Shown here: positions 8,418 through 19,058 of the stretch, piece after piece
Layout: every line of letters starts with the position of its first letter
Position numbering within the stretch: position 1 is the stretch's first letter
Made by a program: the position numbers and the translations under genes
NCBI GenBank assembly: GCA_019114135.1
Contig: DXGC01000103.1
Span: 1 to 62,716, forward strand
DNA: 62,716 nt
Direction: 5' to 3'
Source of the DNA: Candidatus Corynebacterium avicola
GTDB lineage: Bacteria > Actinomycetota > Actinomycetes > Mycobacteriales > Mycobacteriaceae
The notes under the pieces: model-generated
Database searches by the model: none
Seen by the model: the letters and a program-made list of their open reading frames with translations, nothing else
Told to the model about the DNA's origin: nothing

Positions 8418-8996
8418 ATGGCACAGCAGCAGATGTCCGTGACGATGACGGGGTTCGCCGCCTCGCATCCGAGCCGCAACAACTCCAACCCGGAACTGGT
8501 GACGTTCCGCATGGCGTCCACGCCCAGCTGGAACACGGACGGTAAGTGGAAGGAGGGGGAATCTCTGTTCATCAACGTCCAGTGCTGGGGCAAGCTCGGC
8601 GTGAATGTCCTGGCCAGCGTGGTCAAAGGTGCACCGTTGGTCATTGCCGGACGGATGACCTGCTTCCACTTCAAGCCGGACAACGCGCGTGACAACGCGA
8701 AGGGAGAGCCGCACATCGAGGAAGTCTGGCGCGTCCGGGCCAGCAACGTCGGCCTCGACCTCAGCCACTCCCAGTCGAAGTGGCAGCGGCCGGTGAAGGA
8801 GGTGGACACCGCTGACAGTGCTGACAGTGCCGACAGTGCCGACAGTGCCGATGCTGCCGAGAATCTCGGCGGCTACGCCGCTGTGGCCGGCGGCGACGAC
8901 AACCGCGACGGCACCGAAAGCACTGACGGCGCCGACGTCGCAGCGTCCGACGATGACAACTCCGTGGAGCCCGCCGGCGCAGTGGCCCCTTTATGA
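8418..8996 (+). CDS. single-stranded DNA-binding protein (SSB paralogue)
   Basis: A 192-residue protein with an OB fold of SSB type over residues 1-120: FRMASTPSWN, ESLFINVQCWGKL and GAPLVIAGRM match the strands of bacterial SSB. The start ATG 8418 follows GGGGGGAGGA at good spacing. After the OB fold the protein turns acidic and low in complexity, with four Ala-Asp-Ser repeats, and it lacks the DDDIPF-type tip of the replicative SSB. It therefore looks like the second actinobacterial SSB (the one encoded beside ettA in mycobacteria), not the essential ssb next to rpsF. Its role may lie in repair or natural DNA uptake, which is inference. Two DnaA boxes lie upstream. Confidence 0.88.
   Translation: MAQQQMSVTMTGFAASHPSRNNSNPELVTFRMASTPSWNTDGKWKEGESLFINVQCWGKLGVNVLASVVKGAPLVIAGRMTCFHFKPDNARDNAKGEPHIEEVWRVRASNVGLDLSHSQSKWQRPVKEVDTADSADSADSADSADAAENLGGYAAVAGGDDNRDGTESTDGADVAASDDDNSVEPAGAVAPL
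8814..8849 (+). repeat. four 9-bp tandem repeats (Ala-Asp-Ser) in the SSB tail
   Basis: GACAGTGCT/GACAGTGCC occurs four times in a row without interruption, coding for repeated Asp-Ser-Ala in the disordered C-terminal tail. Near-identical codons suggest recent slippage and possible length variation between strains. Confidence 0.85.
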
Positions 8997-9205
8997 CCGC
9001 GTTTGTGGTTGTTTTCAGGACGCGGCGGCGTCGCTTGGCAATGCCGTCGCGCGTCGCGCGCGCCGGGGGAGGAGCCGGACGCGGCGGCTGCTGGACGCAA
9101 CACCTCAGTGGGGTAGGCTCGTCAAGCGAATATGTCTAGGGCTGCGGACCGTGCAAGACCTTGCAATCCAGCGTCCACGCAGCCGAGCTACCCGGAGGGA
9201 ACACA

Positions 9206-10876
<1,671 letters not shown>

Positions 10877-11004
10877 TATGTCTGTTGCCAGATAAAAAGT
10901 ACAGGTGCGGCGCCGGGTGACGGACGCCCGGATAACCGAACCAGGGGCACGGGCCTCAGCGCAGTTTCGCTGGGGCCCGACCCCGTTGTGAGGAGAGTAT
11001 ATCG

Positions 11005-11505
11005 ATGACATTTGTTGACCACGAGGAGTCGGGTAACCGGTACCACAGCACCCGGATCAACCTGCGCTGGGCCGATTTCGACCAGTTCCAGCACGTCAAC
11101 AATGCTGCGTACCTGGAGTTCTCCCAGGACGCCCGGATCGACTTCGTCCGCGACGTCGTCACCGAGATCGATATGGCCGTCCCCGCGTTCGTCGTCCGTT
11201 GGGCCTCGGTGGACTACAAGAAGGCGCTGTCCTCCAGCGAGGTCGCCGTCATCGTCGAGTCCTTCATGTACGAGGTCGGCAAGAAGTCCTTCAAGATGCG
11301 CCAGATCATCCGCAACGCCCAGCACCGCGAGGTCGCTGTGGTGGACACCGTGAATGTCGCGGTGGACGTGATCTCCGGCAAGTCCCGCGAGTGGTCGGAC
11401 AGTGACCTGAAGGTCATCAACATGTTCATGATCCCGGTCGAGGAGGAGGACACCAGTCCCACCGCCCAGGCCAAGAAGGACGACGAGGCCGACACCGGCA
11501 TCTAG
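11005..11505 (+). CDS. acyl-CoA thioesterase (4HBT hot-dog fold)
   Basis: A 166-residue hot-dog-fold protein. The motif RWADFDQFQHVNNAAYLEF carries the Asp and the HVNN turn that define 4-hydroxybenzoyl-CoA-type thioesterases. These enzymes hydrolyse acyl-CoA thioesters in the cytoplasm; the acyl group is not predictable here. ATG 11005 follows GAGGAGAG. It lies downstream of ettA and upstream of an uncharacterised protein, the same order as in mycobacteria. The C-terminal 20 residues are charged and probably disordered. Confidence 0.87.
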   Translation: MTFVDHEESGNRYHSTRINLRWADFDQFQHVNNAAYLEFSQDARIDFVRDVVTEIDMAVPAFVVRWASVDYKKALSSSEVAVIVESFMYEVGKKSFKMRQIIRNAQHREVAVVDTVNVAVDVISGKSREWSDSDLKVINMFMIPVEEEDTSPTAQAKKDDEADTGI

Positions 11506-11527
11506 GTCTTCGGCCGGGCCCGGCGGT

Positions 11528-11533
11528 TACTCT
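11528..11533 (+). promoter_or_regulatory. -10 box of a leaderless transcript (gene at 11541)
   Basis: TACTCT lies 7 nt before ATG 11541. The GGGGGA between them is too close to the start to be a good ribosome binding site. Confidence 0.45.
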
Positions 11534-11540
11534 GGGGGAC

Positions 11541-12308
11541 ATGCTTTTCAACCTTCCTGGCGGCGATCCCTCGTCCGCGTCAGCGACCGGCGCGTCCGCC
11601 GATGCCGTGACCCTGACCCTCACCCGTCCGGCCACCGCCCAGTCCTCGACGTTGCGTCGGACGGCGACGGTGGCGACCCGGGTGCTGCGGATGGACGGCG
11701 GGGCCATGGCGCGGTTCGTCGCGGTGGGGGAGCAGGCGACGGACGTCATCTTCTCGACACCGTTGGGCTGCGTGGTCGCCGAGCGGCTCCATGCGGTGCC
11801 CTCGCAGGACGGTGCGGTGGTGCTGGCGGACTCGGTTCCAGACGTCCTCGCCACTGCGGGGGACCGTGCGGGTGGGGGAGCCGACGAGCCGGAGGTGCTG
11901 ACCTTCACCGGTCGCGTCGACATGCTGTGGACCGGCACCCCGCCACCCTCCACGGGATTCACCATCGTCGATACGGTCCCCGGTGCCGATGTCCGGTCCT
12001 TGTTCGCTGAGATGGAGAAGGAGGCGGACGCCCACTCCGGTCCCGCCGGCCTGCCACCGTCGCTGCTGGACCAGCCGCTGCTGCGCCTGACGAGCAAGCA
12101 CGAGGCCGGGATCATCGAGGTCCCCGGCAGAGTCGTCGCCGCGGTGGGGGCCTTGGGTCTGGCGGCGGAGCCGAAGCAGGCGGAGGCCGCAGCCTACGAC
12201 CTGGTGCGGATCAGCACGACCGGGTCCTGGATCAGGATGGACGCTCTGTTCGGCACCGTCTACATGCCACGTCCGGGCGGACTGGCACGCATCCCGTCGC
12301 CGAACTGA
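11541..12308 (+). CDS. conserved actinobacterial protein of unknown function
   Basis: A 255-residue soluble protein with no domain I recognise. It is rich in Ala, Val, Gly and Thr and alternates short beta-prone stretches (AVTLTLTRP, DVIFSTPLGCVVAERL, VLTFTGRVDMLW) with a helical central part and a beta-rich end (YDLVRISTTGSWIRMDALFGTVYMP). It has no signal peptide or membrane segment. Its place after the thioesterase gene and near glbO/pepN matches an uncharacterised gene in mycobacteria. It has its own leaderless-type promoter and converges with the tauE gene at 12318. Confidence 0.7.
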   Translation: MLFNLPGGDPSSASATGASADAVTLTLTRPATAQSSTLRRTATVATRVLRMDGGAMARFVAVGEQATDVIFSTPLGCVVAERLHAVPSQDGAVVLADSVPDVLATAGDRAGGGADEPEVLTFTGRVDMLWTGTPPPSTGFTIVDTVPGADVRSLFAEMEKEADAHSGPAGLPPSLLDQPLLRLTSKHEAGIIEVPGRVVAAVGALGLAAEPKQAEAAAYDLVRISTTGSWIRMDALFGTVYMPRPGGLARIPSPN

Positions 12309-12317
12309 GGTGCCGGG

Positions 12318-13166
12318 TCAGCTGGAACTCCCGCTGACCATGTCGATGACCAGCTTCGTCGACATCACCACGATGAGCACCAGCAGGGCGATGCGGATGA
12401 ATCCCGTCCCACGGTTCAGCACAAGGCGGGCGCCGGCCTGGGCGCCGATGACGTTGAAGATCGCCAGCAGGACGCCCAGGATCCACAGCACGTGACCGCC
12501 GAGGGCGAAGACGACGAGTCCGCCGAGGTTGGTGGCGGTGTTGACCAGTTTCGTCGTCGCCAGGGACTGGATCAGCGACCGGGACATCACCGAGGTGAAG
12601 ACCATGATGAGGAACATCCCGGTGCCGGGTCCGAAGAAGCCGTCGTAGGCGCCGATCACCCCGGCGAGGGCCAGGGCGATGAGGTAACGCCGGGTACTGA
12701 CGGGGTCCGCACCGGAGCCGTCGCCTCTACCGCCGCCAGCGCTGTCGCTGCTGCGTCCGAACTGCGGACGTAGTGCGACGTAGATGCCGATGACCAGCAT
12801 CAGCACGACCACGATCGGACGCAGCACGTCGTTGTTCACCGCGGTGGCCAGGCCCGCACCACCGGCGGAGCAGAGGGCGGCGAGCGGCGCTGCGACCCTG
12901 ACGAGTTTCCAGTCGACGGACACCGTGCGGATCATCCGTAGCCCGGCGCTGGCGGTGCCGAACATGGCGGTCAGCTTGTTGGTGCCCAGCGCCACCTGGG
13001 TGGGCATGCCCGGGGCGACGGCGAGGATCATCGGGATCAGCACGAGTCCGCCGCCGCCGATGATGGCGTCGATGGCACCGGCGACGAGTGCGGCGACCAT
13101 CAGGACGAGCATCCCCGCAGGGGAGAGGTCGGCCCCGGGTGCCAGGGTGCTCAGCAGATCTTCCAA
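12318..13166 (-). CDS. TSUP-family (TauE/SafE) anion exporter
   Basis: An integral membrane protein of 282 residues with about eight helices in two repeats. The first has the family motif AIIGGGGLVLIPM and then GTNKLTAMFGTASAG; the second repeats the pattern around YDGFFGPGTGMFLI and ATTKLVNTATNLGG. TSUP proteins carry sulfite, sulfonates or other small sulfur anions, usually outward. The start is TTG 13166, with GGAG 7 nt before it, and the gene begins 12 nt after glbO ends. This makes it the last gene of a pepN-glbO-tauE transcript. The substrate is inferred from family only. Confidence 0.87.
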   Translation of the reverse strand: MEDLLSTLAPGADLSPAGMLVLMVAALVAGAIDAIIGGGGLVLIPMILAVAPGMPTQVALGTNKLTAMFGTASAGLRMIRTVSVDWKLVRVAAPLAALCSAGGAGLATAVNNDVLRPIVVVLMLVIGIYVALRPQFGRSSDSAGGGRGDGSGADPVSTRRYLIALALAGVIGAYDGFFGPGTGMFLIMVFTSVMSRSLIQSLATTKLVNTATNLGGLVVFALGGHVLWILGVLLAIFNVIGAQAGARLVLNRGTGFIRIALLVLIVVMSTKLVIDMVSGSSS

Positions 13167-13178
13167 CAGGATCTCCGG

Positions 13179-13574
13179 TCAGTCGAGACGGTTGACCAGC
13201 ATGTCCGCCACGCGGACCATGTGGTCCCAGAGAGCGGCCCTGGCGGGTTCCGGCAGGTCCTCCTCGGGGATGGTCTCCAGGGCGTTGCCCATCAGCACCA
13301 GCCACCGTTCCCGGGCGGCCGGGTTGATGTGGAAGTGCATGTGCCGCATGCGCAGGCGCGGGTGTCCGCGCTGCTCGTTGAAGGTCTGCGGCCCGCCCCA
13401 GTACTGCATGAGGAACCACCGCAGTCGGTCCTCGGCGCCGTCCATGTCATCGGCCGGGTACATCGGACCGAGGATCGGGTCGTCCGGAACCTGCCGGTAG
13501 AACTCCGAGACGATGCGGTCGAACATCGGCTCACCGCCAATGGCCTCGAACAGGCTGGATGGCTGCTCAGACAT
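13179..13574 (-). CDS. glbO: group II truncated hemoglobin GlbO
   Basis: A 131-residue group II 2-on-2 globin. Tyr B10 (SEFYRQV), the CD/E region (LRWFLMQYWGGP), the proximal His in RHMHFHI and Trp G8 (RERWLVLM) are all in place. Such globins bind O2 tightly, react with peroxide and NO, and in mycobacteria associate with the membrane respiratory chain. The gene starts 2 nt after the pepN stop and precedes tauE, so it is co-transcribed with pepN. Length and motif order are normal. Confidence 0.93.
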   Translation of the reverse strand: MSEQPSSLFEAIGGEPMFDRIVSEFYRQVPDDPILGPMYPADDMDGAEDRLRWFLMQYWGGPQTFNEQRGHPRLRMRHMHFHINPAARERWLVLMGNALETIPEEDLPEPARAALWDHMVRVADMLVNRLD

Positions 13575-13576
13575 GA

Positions 13577-16273
<2,697 letters not shown>

Positions 16274-16280
16274 GGTTGCC

Positions 16281-16286
16281 AGGTTA
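16281..16286 (-). promoter_or_regulatory. -10 box of leaderless pepN
   Basis: On the minus strand TAACCT is followed by 7 nt and then ATG 16273. There is no Shine-Dalgarno sequence. Confidence 0.55.
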
Positions 16287-16431
16287 GCCGTCGTGCCGGA
16301 CATACATCGGACACGTCCGCCTTTCGCTACGAGAGAGTTGTCACATGAAGCGTGTCCTGCGCCGCGCGTACCCTGGTGTTCGTCATGTTCAGCACCTACG
16401 TCACCAACCGTCTCTGAGAGAGGACGCCACC

Positions 16432-17082
16432 ATGGCCGAGACCACAGCAGCACCCACTCCCGTCACCCTGTACTTCGACGCGACCTGCCCGTTCGCCTGG
16501 GTCACCAGCCGTTGGATCAAGGAGGTGGAGGTGGTGCGCGACATCAAGGTCACCTTCGCCCCGATGAGCCTGTCGGTGCTCAACGAGGGGCGCGACCTGC
16601 CGGAGGAGTACGCCGCCGGGATGGAAGCGGCGTGGGGCCCGGCCCTGGTCGCTGCTGCGGTCGCCACGAAGGAGCCGGAGAAGGTCGACGCTCTCTACAC
16701 CGCCCTGGGCACCCGCATCCATGACCAGGGTCAGGGTGGACGCAAGGGCGAGGGCGGCTACGACGACGTCATCGCCGAGGTGCTCGAAGAGGTCGGGCTG
16801 TCCGCCGACTACGCCGAGGCCGCCAAGGTCCGTGGCGACGGGGAGGACTCCTGGGAGCCGGCGCTGCGTAGCTACCAGTCCACTGCGATCGCCAAGGTCG
16901 GCGACGACGTGGGAACCCCGGTGGTGGAGCTGGGCGGCCGCGCCTTCTTCGGTCCCGTGCTGACCCGCGTTCCGCGCGGTGAGGAGGCCGGAAAGCTGTT
17001 CGACGCCGCGGTCACCCTCGGCAGCTACGAGCACTTCTTCGAGATCAAGAAGTCCCGAACGGAGTCGCCCAGCGCTGAGTAG
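16432..17082 (+). CDS. mycothiol-dependent DsbA-family oxidoreductase (Rv2466c-like), single-Cys active site
   Basis: A 216-residue DsbA/thioredoxin-fold protein closely resembling mycobacterial Rv2466c, a mycothiol-dependent nitroreductase. Shared features are TSRWIKEVE, MSLSVLNEGRDLPEEY, GTRIHDQG, GTPVVELGG and FFGPVLTRVPRGEEAGKL. Rv2466c has a CPWC active site; here residues 19-22 read CPFA, so the nucleophilic Cys19 remains but the resolving Cys is replaced by Ala. That would leave resolution of the mixed disulfide to mycothiol. ATG 16432 follows GAGAGAGGA and matches the homologue start, so the earlier frame-compatible ATG 16345 is not used. It is divergent from pepN, the same pairing as in mycobacteria. 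Confidence 0.9.
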   Translation: MAETTAAPTPVTLYFDATCPFAWVTSRWIKEVEVVRDIKVTFAPMSLSVLNEGRDLPEEYAAGMEAAWGPALVAAAVATKEPEKVDALYTALGTRIHDQGQGGRKGEGGYDDVIAEVLEEVGLSADYAEAAKVRGDGEDSWEPALRSYQSTAIAKVGDDVGTPVVELGGRAFFGPVLTRVPRGEEAGKLFDAAVTLGSYEHFFEIKKSRTESPSAE

Positions 17083-17119
17083 TGCTGCGTAACGCTGCGT
17101 AGTTCTGTGTAGCGCGGGG
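17080..17119 (+). repeat. imperfect 10-bp tandem repeats after the oxidoreductase stop
   Basis: Starting at the stop codon, TAGTGCTGCG, TAACGCTGCG, TAGTTCTGTG and TAGCGCGGGG run head to tail. Each unit opens with a TAG or TAA triplet but the 10-nt period moves it through all three frames. The function is unknown. Confidence 0.5.
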
Positions 17120-17250
17120 GACGTTGGGGAGCTTCTGGGGCACCGATCGGGGAGGAGCGGTGAGCAGGGGGTTCGCTGCTATGGGGGTAGGGAATCGGTA
17201 CCCCCGCGGGTAGTTTCTGCTACTTCCTTTTCCGGAATAGATTTGGGTGG

Positions 17251-17256
17251 GATACT
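17251..17256 (+). promoter_or_regulatory. -10 box before the twin small-peptide genes
   Basis: GATACT (17251-17256) is followed by a leader of about 70 nt to GTG 17334. No strong -35 box is visible. The 250-nt gap upstream otherwise holds only the decamer repeats. Confidence 0.45.
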
Positions 17257-17333
17257 GTTCCTCTCAGTGCGCCGGAACGGTCCGGGTGACGCACCTCAAT
17301 CCCTCACCTGACCTCCGCAAAGGAGCACTACAC

Positions 17334-17543
17334 GTGGATATCACAACATTTACTGAGACCAAGATTCTTGACGGCATTGGCGACTGGTGGGGCGATCTGA
17401 CCGGAGCCGCCGAGGACTACATCGCGGCGGTCGGGAACATCACCGAGTTCTTCGGCATCATCGCTCGGTTTGCCACCGGCGATTTCAGCGAACTCAGTTC
17501 CCAGGGCTCCCTCGCGGGCAGCTTCTCCGGTAGCAACGAATAG
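17334..17543 (+). CDS. small acidic amphipathic peptide, PorA/PorH-like candidate 1
   Basis: A 69-residue peptide starting at GTG 17334 behind a strong AAAGGAG (8 nt spacing). It begins MDITTFTETKILDGIGDWW, has helical amphipathic stretches (EDYIAAVGNITEFFGIIARF), is acidic, has no Cys and ends in a Ser/Gly-rich tail. It has no signal peptide. These traits match the PorA/PorH porin subunits of Corynebacterium, which are 40-60 residue signal-less acidic helices, O-mycoloylated on Ser and inserted in the outer mycolate membrane. I do not recognise a specific match, and small secreted peptides of other kinds are possible. It is followed after 12 nt by a second such gene; both lie between their own promoter and a strong terminator. 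Confidence 0.6.
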   Translation: MDITTFTETKILDGIGDWWGDLTGAAEDYIAAVGNITEFFGIIARFATGDFSELSSQGSLAGSFSGSNE

Positions 17544-17555
17544 AAGGTAGAAATC

Positions 17556-17759
17556 ATGGATATCGACAGCATTCTCGCGGCCATTGCGAGCCTCACTGAT
17601 CCTGGTCAGGTCATCGCTCTCGGCGACCTGCTCGGTGTTCTCACCGGACTCATTCGCGGTGACCTCTCAGTGCTGAGCACTGCCGAGGGATCTTCGGCCT
17701 TCACTAACCCTGATGCCTGGAACGTGCTCGGCACTGTTCCCGGCTCCTCAGATTCCTAG
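17556..17759 (+). CDS. small acidic amphipathic peptide, PorA/PorH-like candidate 2
   Basis: A 67-residue peptide from ATG 17556, with GAAGGTAG as ribosome binding site. It shares the MDI opening with its neighbour but not the rest of the sequence: residues 3-45 form hydrophobic and amphipathic helix (SILAAIASLTDPGQVIALGD, LLGVLTGLIRGDLSVL), and the tail is rich in Ser and Gly (VPGSSDS). There is no signal peptide and no Cys. The pairing of two unlike short helices in one transcript is the layout of porH-porA, whose products make a hetero-oligomeric channel. The function is inferred from size, composition and pairing only. Confidence 0.6.
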   Translation: MDIDSILAAIASLTDPGQVIALGDLLGVLTGLIRGDLSVLSTAEGSSAFTNPDAWNVLGTVPGSSDS

Positions 17760-17793
17760 GTCGAGACCAGACCTCCGCCCTCCGGGGCACTGC

Positions 17794-17825
17794 GGGCACC
17801 TGCCACACCGGCAGGTGCCCGTTTT
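17794..17825 (+). terminator. terminator after the twin small-peptide genes
   Basis: A perfect 11-bp stem (GGGCACCTGCC / GGCAGGTGCCC) with a 5-nt loop is followed by GTTTTC. Confidence 0.85.
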
Positions 17826-17964
17826 CATGTTGTCGTGACCTTTTGCCGTCGAAGTTCATCGGACCGACCCGTTTCGTAGTCCTGCTTTTCTGCGGCGGAA
17901 CGTAAGTCCCGCGACTTCGCCAGGAAAAGTTCACCAGCTTCACCTGAAGGGGGTCTCGCTCGGA

Positions 17965-17970
17965 TAAACT
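17965..17970 (+). promoter_or_regulatory. -10 box of leaderless rpiB
   Basis: TAAACT lies 7 nt before ATG 17978, with no Shine-Dalgarno sequence between. Confidence 0.6.
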
Positions 17971-17977
17971 GACCGAC

Positions 17978-18451
17978 ATGCGTATTTACCTTGGTGCTGA
18001 CCATGCTGGATTCGAGATGAAGAACCTCATCGCCGACCACCTCCGGGACAAGGGTCTCGAGGTCGTCGACTGCGGTGCGCACACCTTCGACCCGGAAGAC
18101 GACTACCCCGCGTTCTGCATCGAGGCAGCCCGCAAGACCGTGGAGGACCCGGGTTCGCTCGGCATCGTCCTGGGTGGCTCCGGCAACGGCGAGCAGATCG
18201 CCGCGAACAAGGTCGTCGGCGCCCGCTGTGCCCTGGCCTGGTCCGTCGAGACCGCCAAGCTCGCCCGTGAGCACAACAACGCGCAGCTGATCGGCATCGG
18301 TGGTCGTATGCACTCCGAGTCGGAGGTCCTCGAGATCGTCGACGCCTTCATCGCCCAGCCCTGGTCCGGTGCCGAGCGCCACCAGCGCCGTATCGACATC
18401 CTGGGTGAGTACGAGCAGACCGGGGAGACCCCGGAGCTGCCGTCCGCCTAG
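17978..18451 (+). CDS. rpiB: ribose-5-phosphate isomerase B
   Basis: RpiB interconverts ribose-5-phosphate and ribulose-5-phosphate in the pentose phosphate pathway. The 157-residue sequence is highly conserved: YLGADHAGFEMK at the N-terminus, DDYPAFC, the phosphate loop GIVLGGSGNGEQIAANK, the ARCALAWS and EHNNAQLIGIGGRM segments, and the C-terminal RHQRRIDIL. It belongs to the actinobacterial RpiB type that uses a Glu base (in SGNGEQ) rather than the Cys of E. coli RpiB. It is a single-gene unit with a leaderless promoter and its own terminator. Confidence 0.97.
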   Translation: MRIYLGADHAGFEMKNLIADHLRDKGLEVVDCGAHTFDPEDDYPAFCIEAARKTVEDPGSLGIVLGGSGNGEQIAANKVVGARCALAWSVETAKLAREHNNAQLIGIGGRMHSESEVLEIVDAFIAQPWSGAERHQRRIDILGEYEQTGETPELPSA

Positions 18452-18474
18452 TTTCTTACTGCGCAGGCATGCGG

Positions 18475-18506
18475 AAGGGCCCGGAGACCTCGGTCTCCGG
18501 GCCCTT
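18475..18506 (+). terminator. rpiB terminator
   Basis: A perfect 12-bp GC stem (18477-18488 with 18493-18504, loop CTCG) extended by AA/TT and followed by a T run. It may serve the convergent gene at 18539-18778 too. Confidence 0.9.
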
Positions 18507-18538
18507 TGCTGTCACGGCATAGGGGAGAGGGGGGAGGG

Positions 18539-18778
18539 TCAGGACGCTTCGCCGGCGCGCGCCGCGAAACCGCCGCGCTGCTGGCGTGATTCGTGCCAGC
18601 CCTTCACTGCCTCGGAATCCCACAGGGTCAGACCCTGGTACTTCGTCACCGGCTCGGGGGCGCGGCCACGGCCGGCGTAGCTGGTGAACGTTCCGCGTGC
18701 AGTGCCGGAGTACTCCGCACACTGCGCGGCGGTCCACAGGGGCCGTCCGCTGTCTGAGTCAATGATGGTCGGGCGCAT
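18539..18778 (-). CDS. small helix-turn-helix protein (AlpA/excisionase-like)
   Basis: A 79-residue protein with a predicted helix-turn-helix over about residues 14-40: LWTAAQCAEYSG followed by TFTSYAGRGRAPEP, then a wing-like LTLWDSEAVKGW. This pattern (W/L-T-x-x-x-x-A then a YxxRGxxP turn) resembles AlpA or excisionase-type DNA-binding domains of the MerR-like superfamily. No integrase or prophage gene is nearby, so I do not infer excisionase function; a small stand-alone regulator is more likely. ATG 18778 lies 6 nt after a TACGGT -10 box. It is divergent from pqo, so it might act on the 280-nt gap between them. Confidence 0.65.
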   Translation of the reverse strand: MRPTIIDSDSGRPLWTAAQCAEYSGTARGTFTSYAGRGRAPEPVTKYQGLTLWDSEAVKGWHESRQQRGGFAARAGEAS

Positions 18779-18784
18779 ACCTAA

Positions 18785-18790
18785 ACCGTA
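18785..18790 (-). promoter_or_regulatory. -10 box of the leaderless HTH gene; intergenic 18779-19058
   Basis: TACGGT on the minus strand ends 6 nt before ATG 18778. The rest of the 280-nt gap has an AT-rich patch (about 18880-18930) and, for pqo on the plus strand, a TATTCT -10 box at 18989-18994. Confidence 0.45.
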
Positions 18791-19058
18791 CTTACAACTC
18801 CGAGAACTGCGATATGCCGACCTGCGATGACGAGGAAAAGCCAGGTCGGTGCATTATCCGGGGGGTCACTTCGCAACAAAACGCACCATTAGTCACAGCA
18901 ATGTACTTATTCCCTTATTAACTGTCCGCTTCATGGTCCTGGCGCGACGGGGCGATGGTGGGCCCGTGCAGCAGCGGGCAGGGGAGCCTATTCTCGGGAG
19001 GAGTACACCCACCACTCCGCCGGGAACCAGGCGAACACCTTGATCAGGAGCGAACCAC

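Noticed and set aside
6234..8768. Open frame of 844 codons on the minus strand over ctaG and the SSB gene
   Set aside because: Same kind of GC-driven shadow; it crosses two real genes and their gap.
8814..8849. CRISPR-like array
   Set aside because: The units are 9 bp, contiguous, in frame and lack spacers; they are a coding repeat.
18539..18778. Prophage excisionase
   Set aside because: The HTH resembles AlpA/Xis types, but no integrase or phage gene is nearby and the place is conserved backbone.
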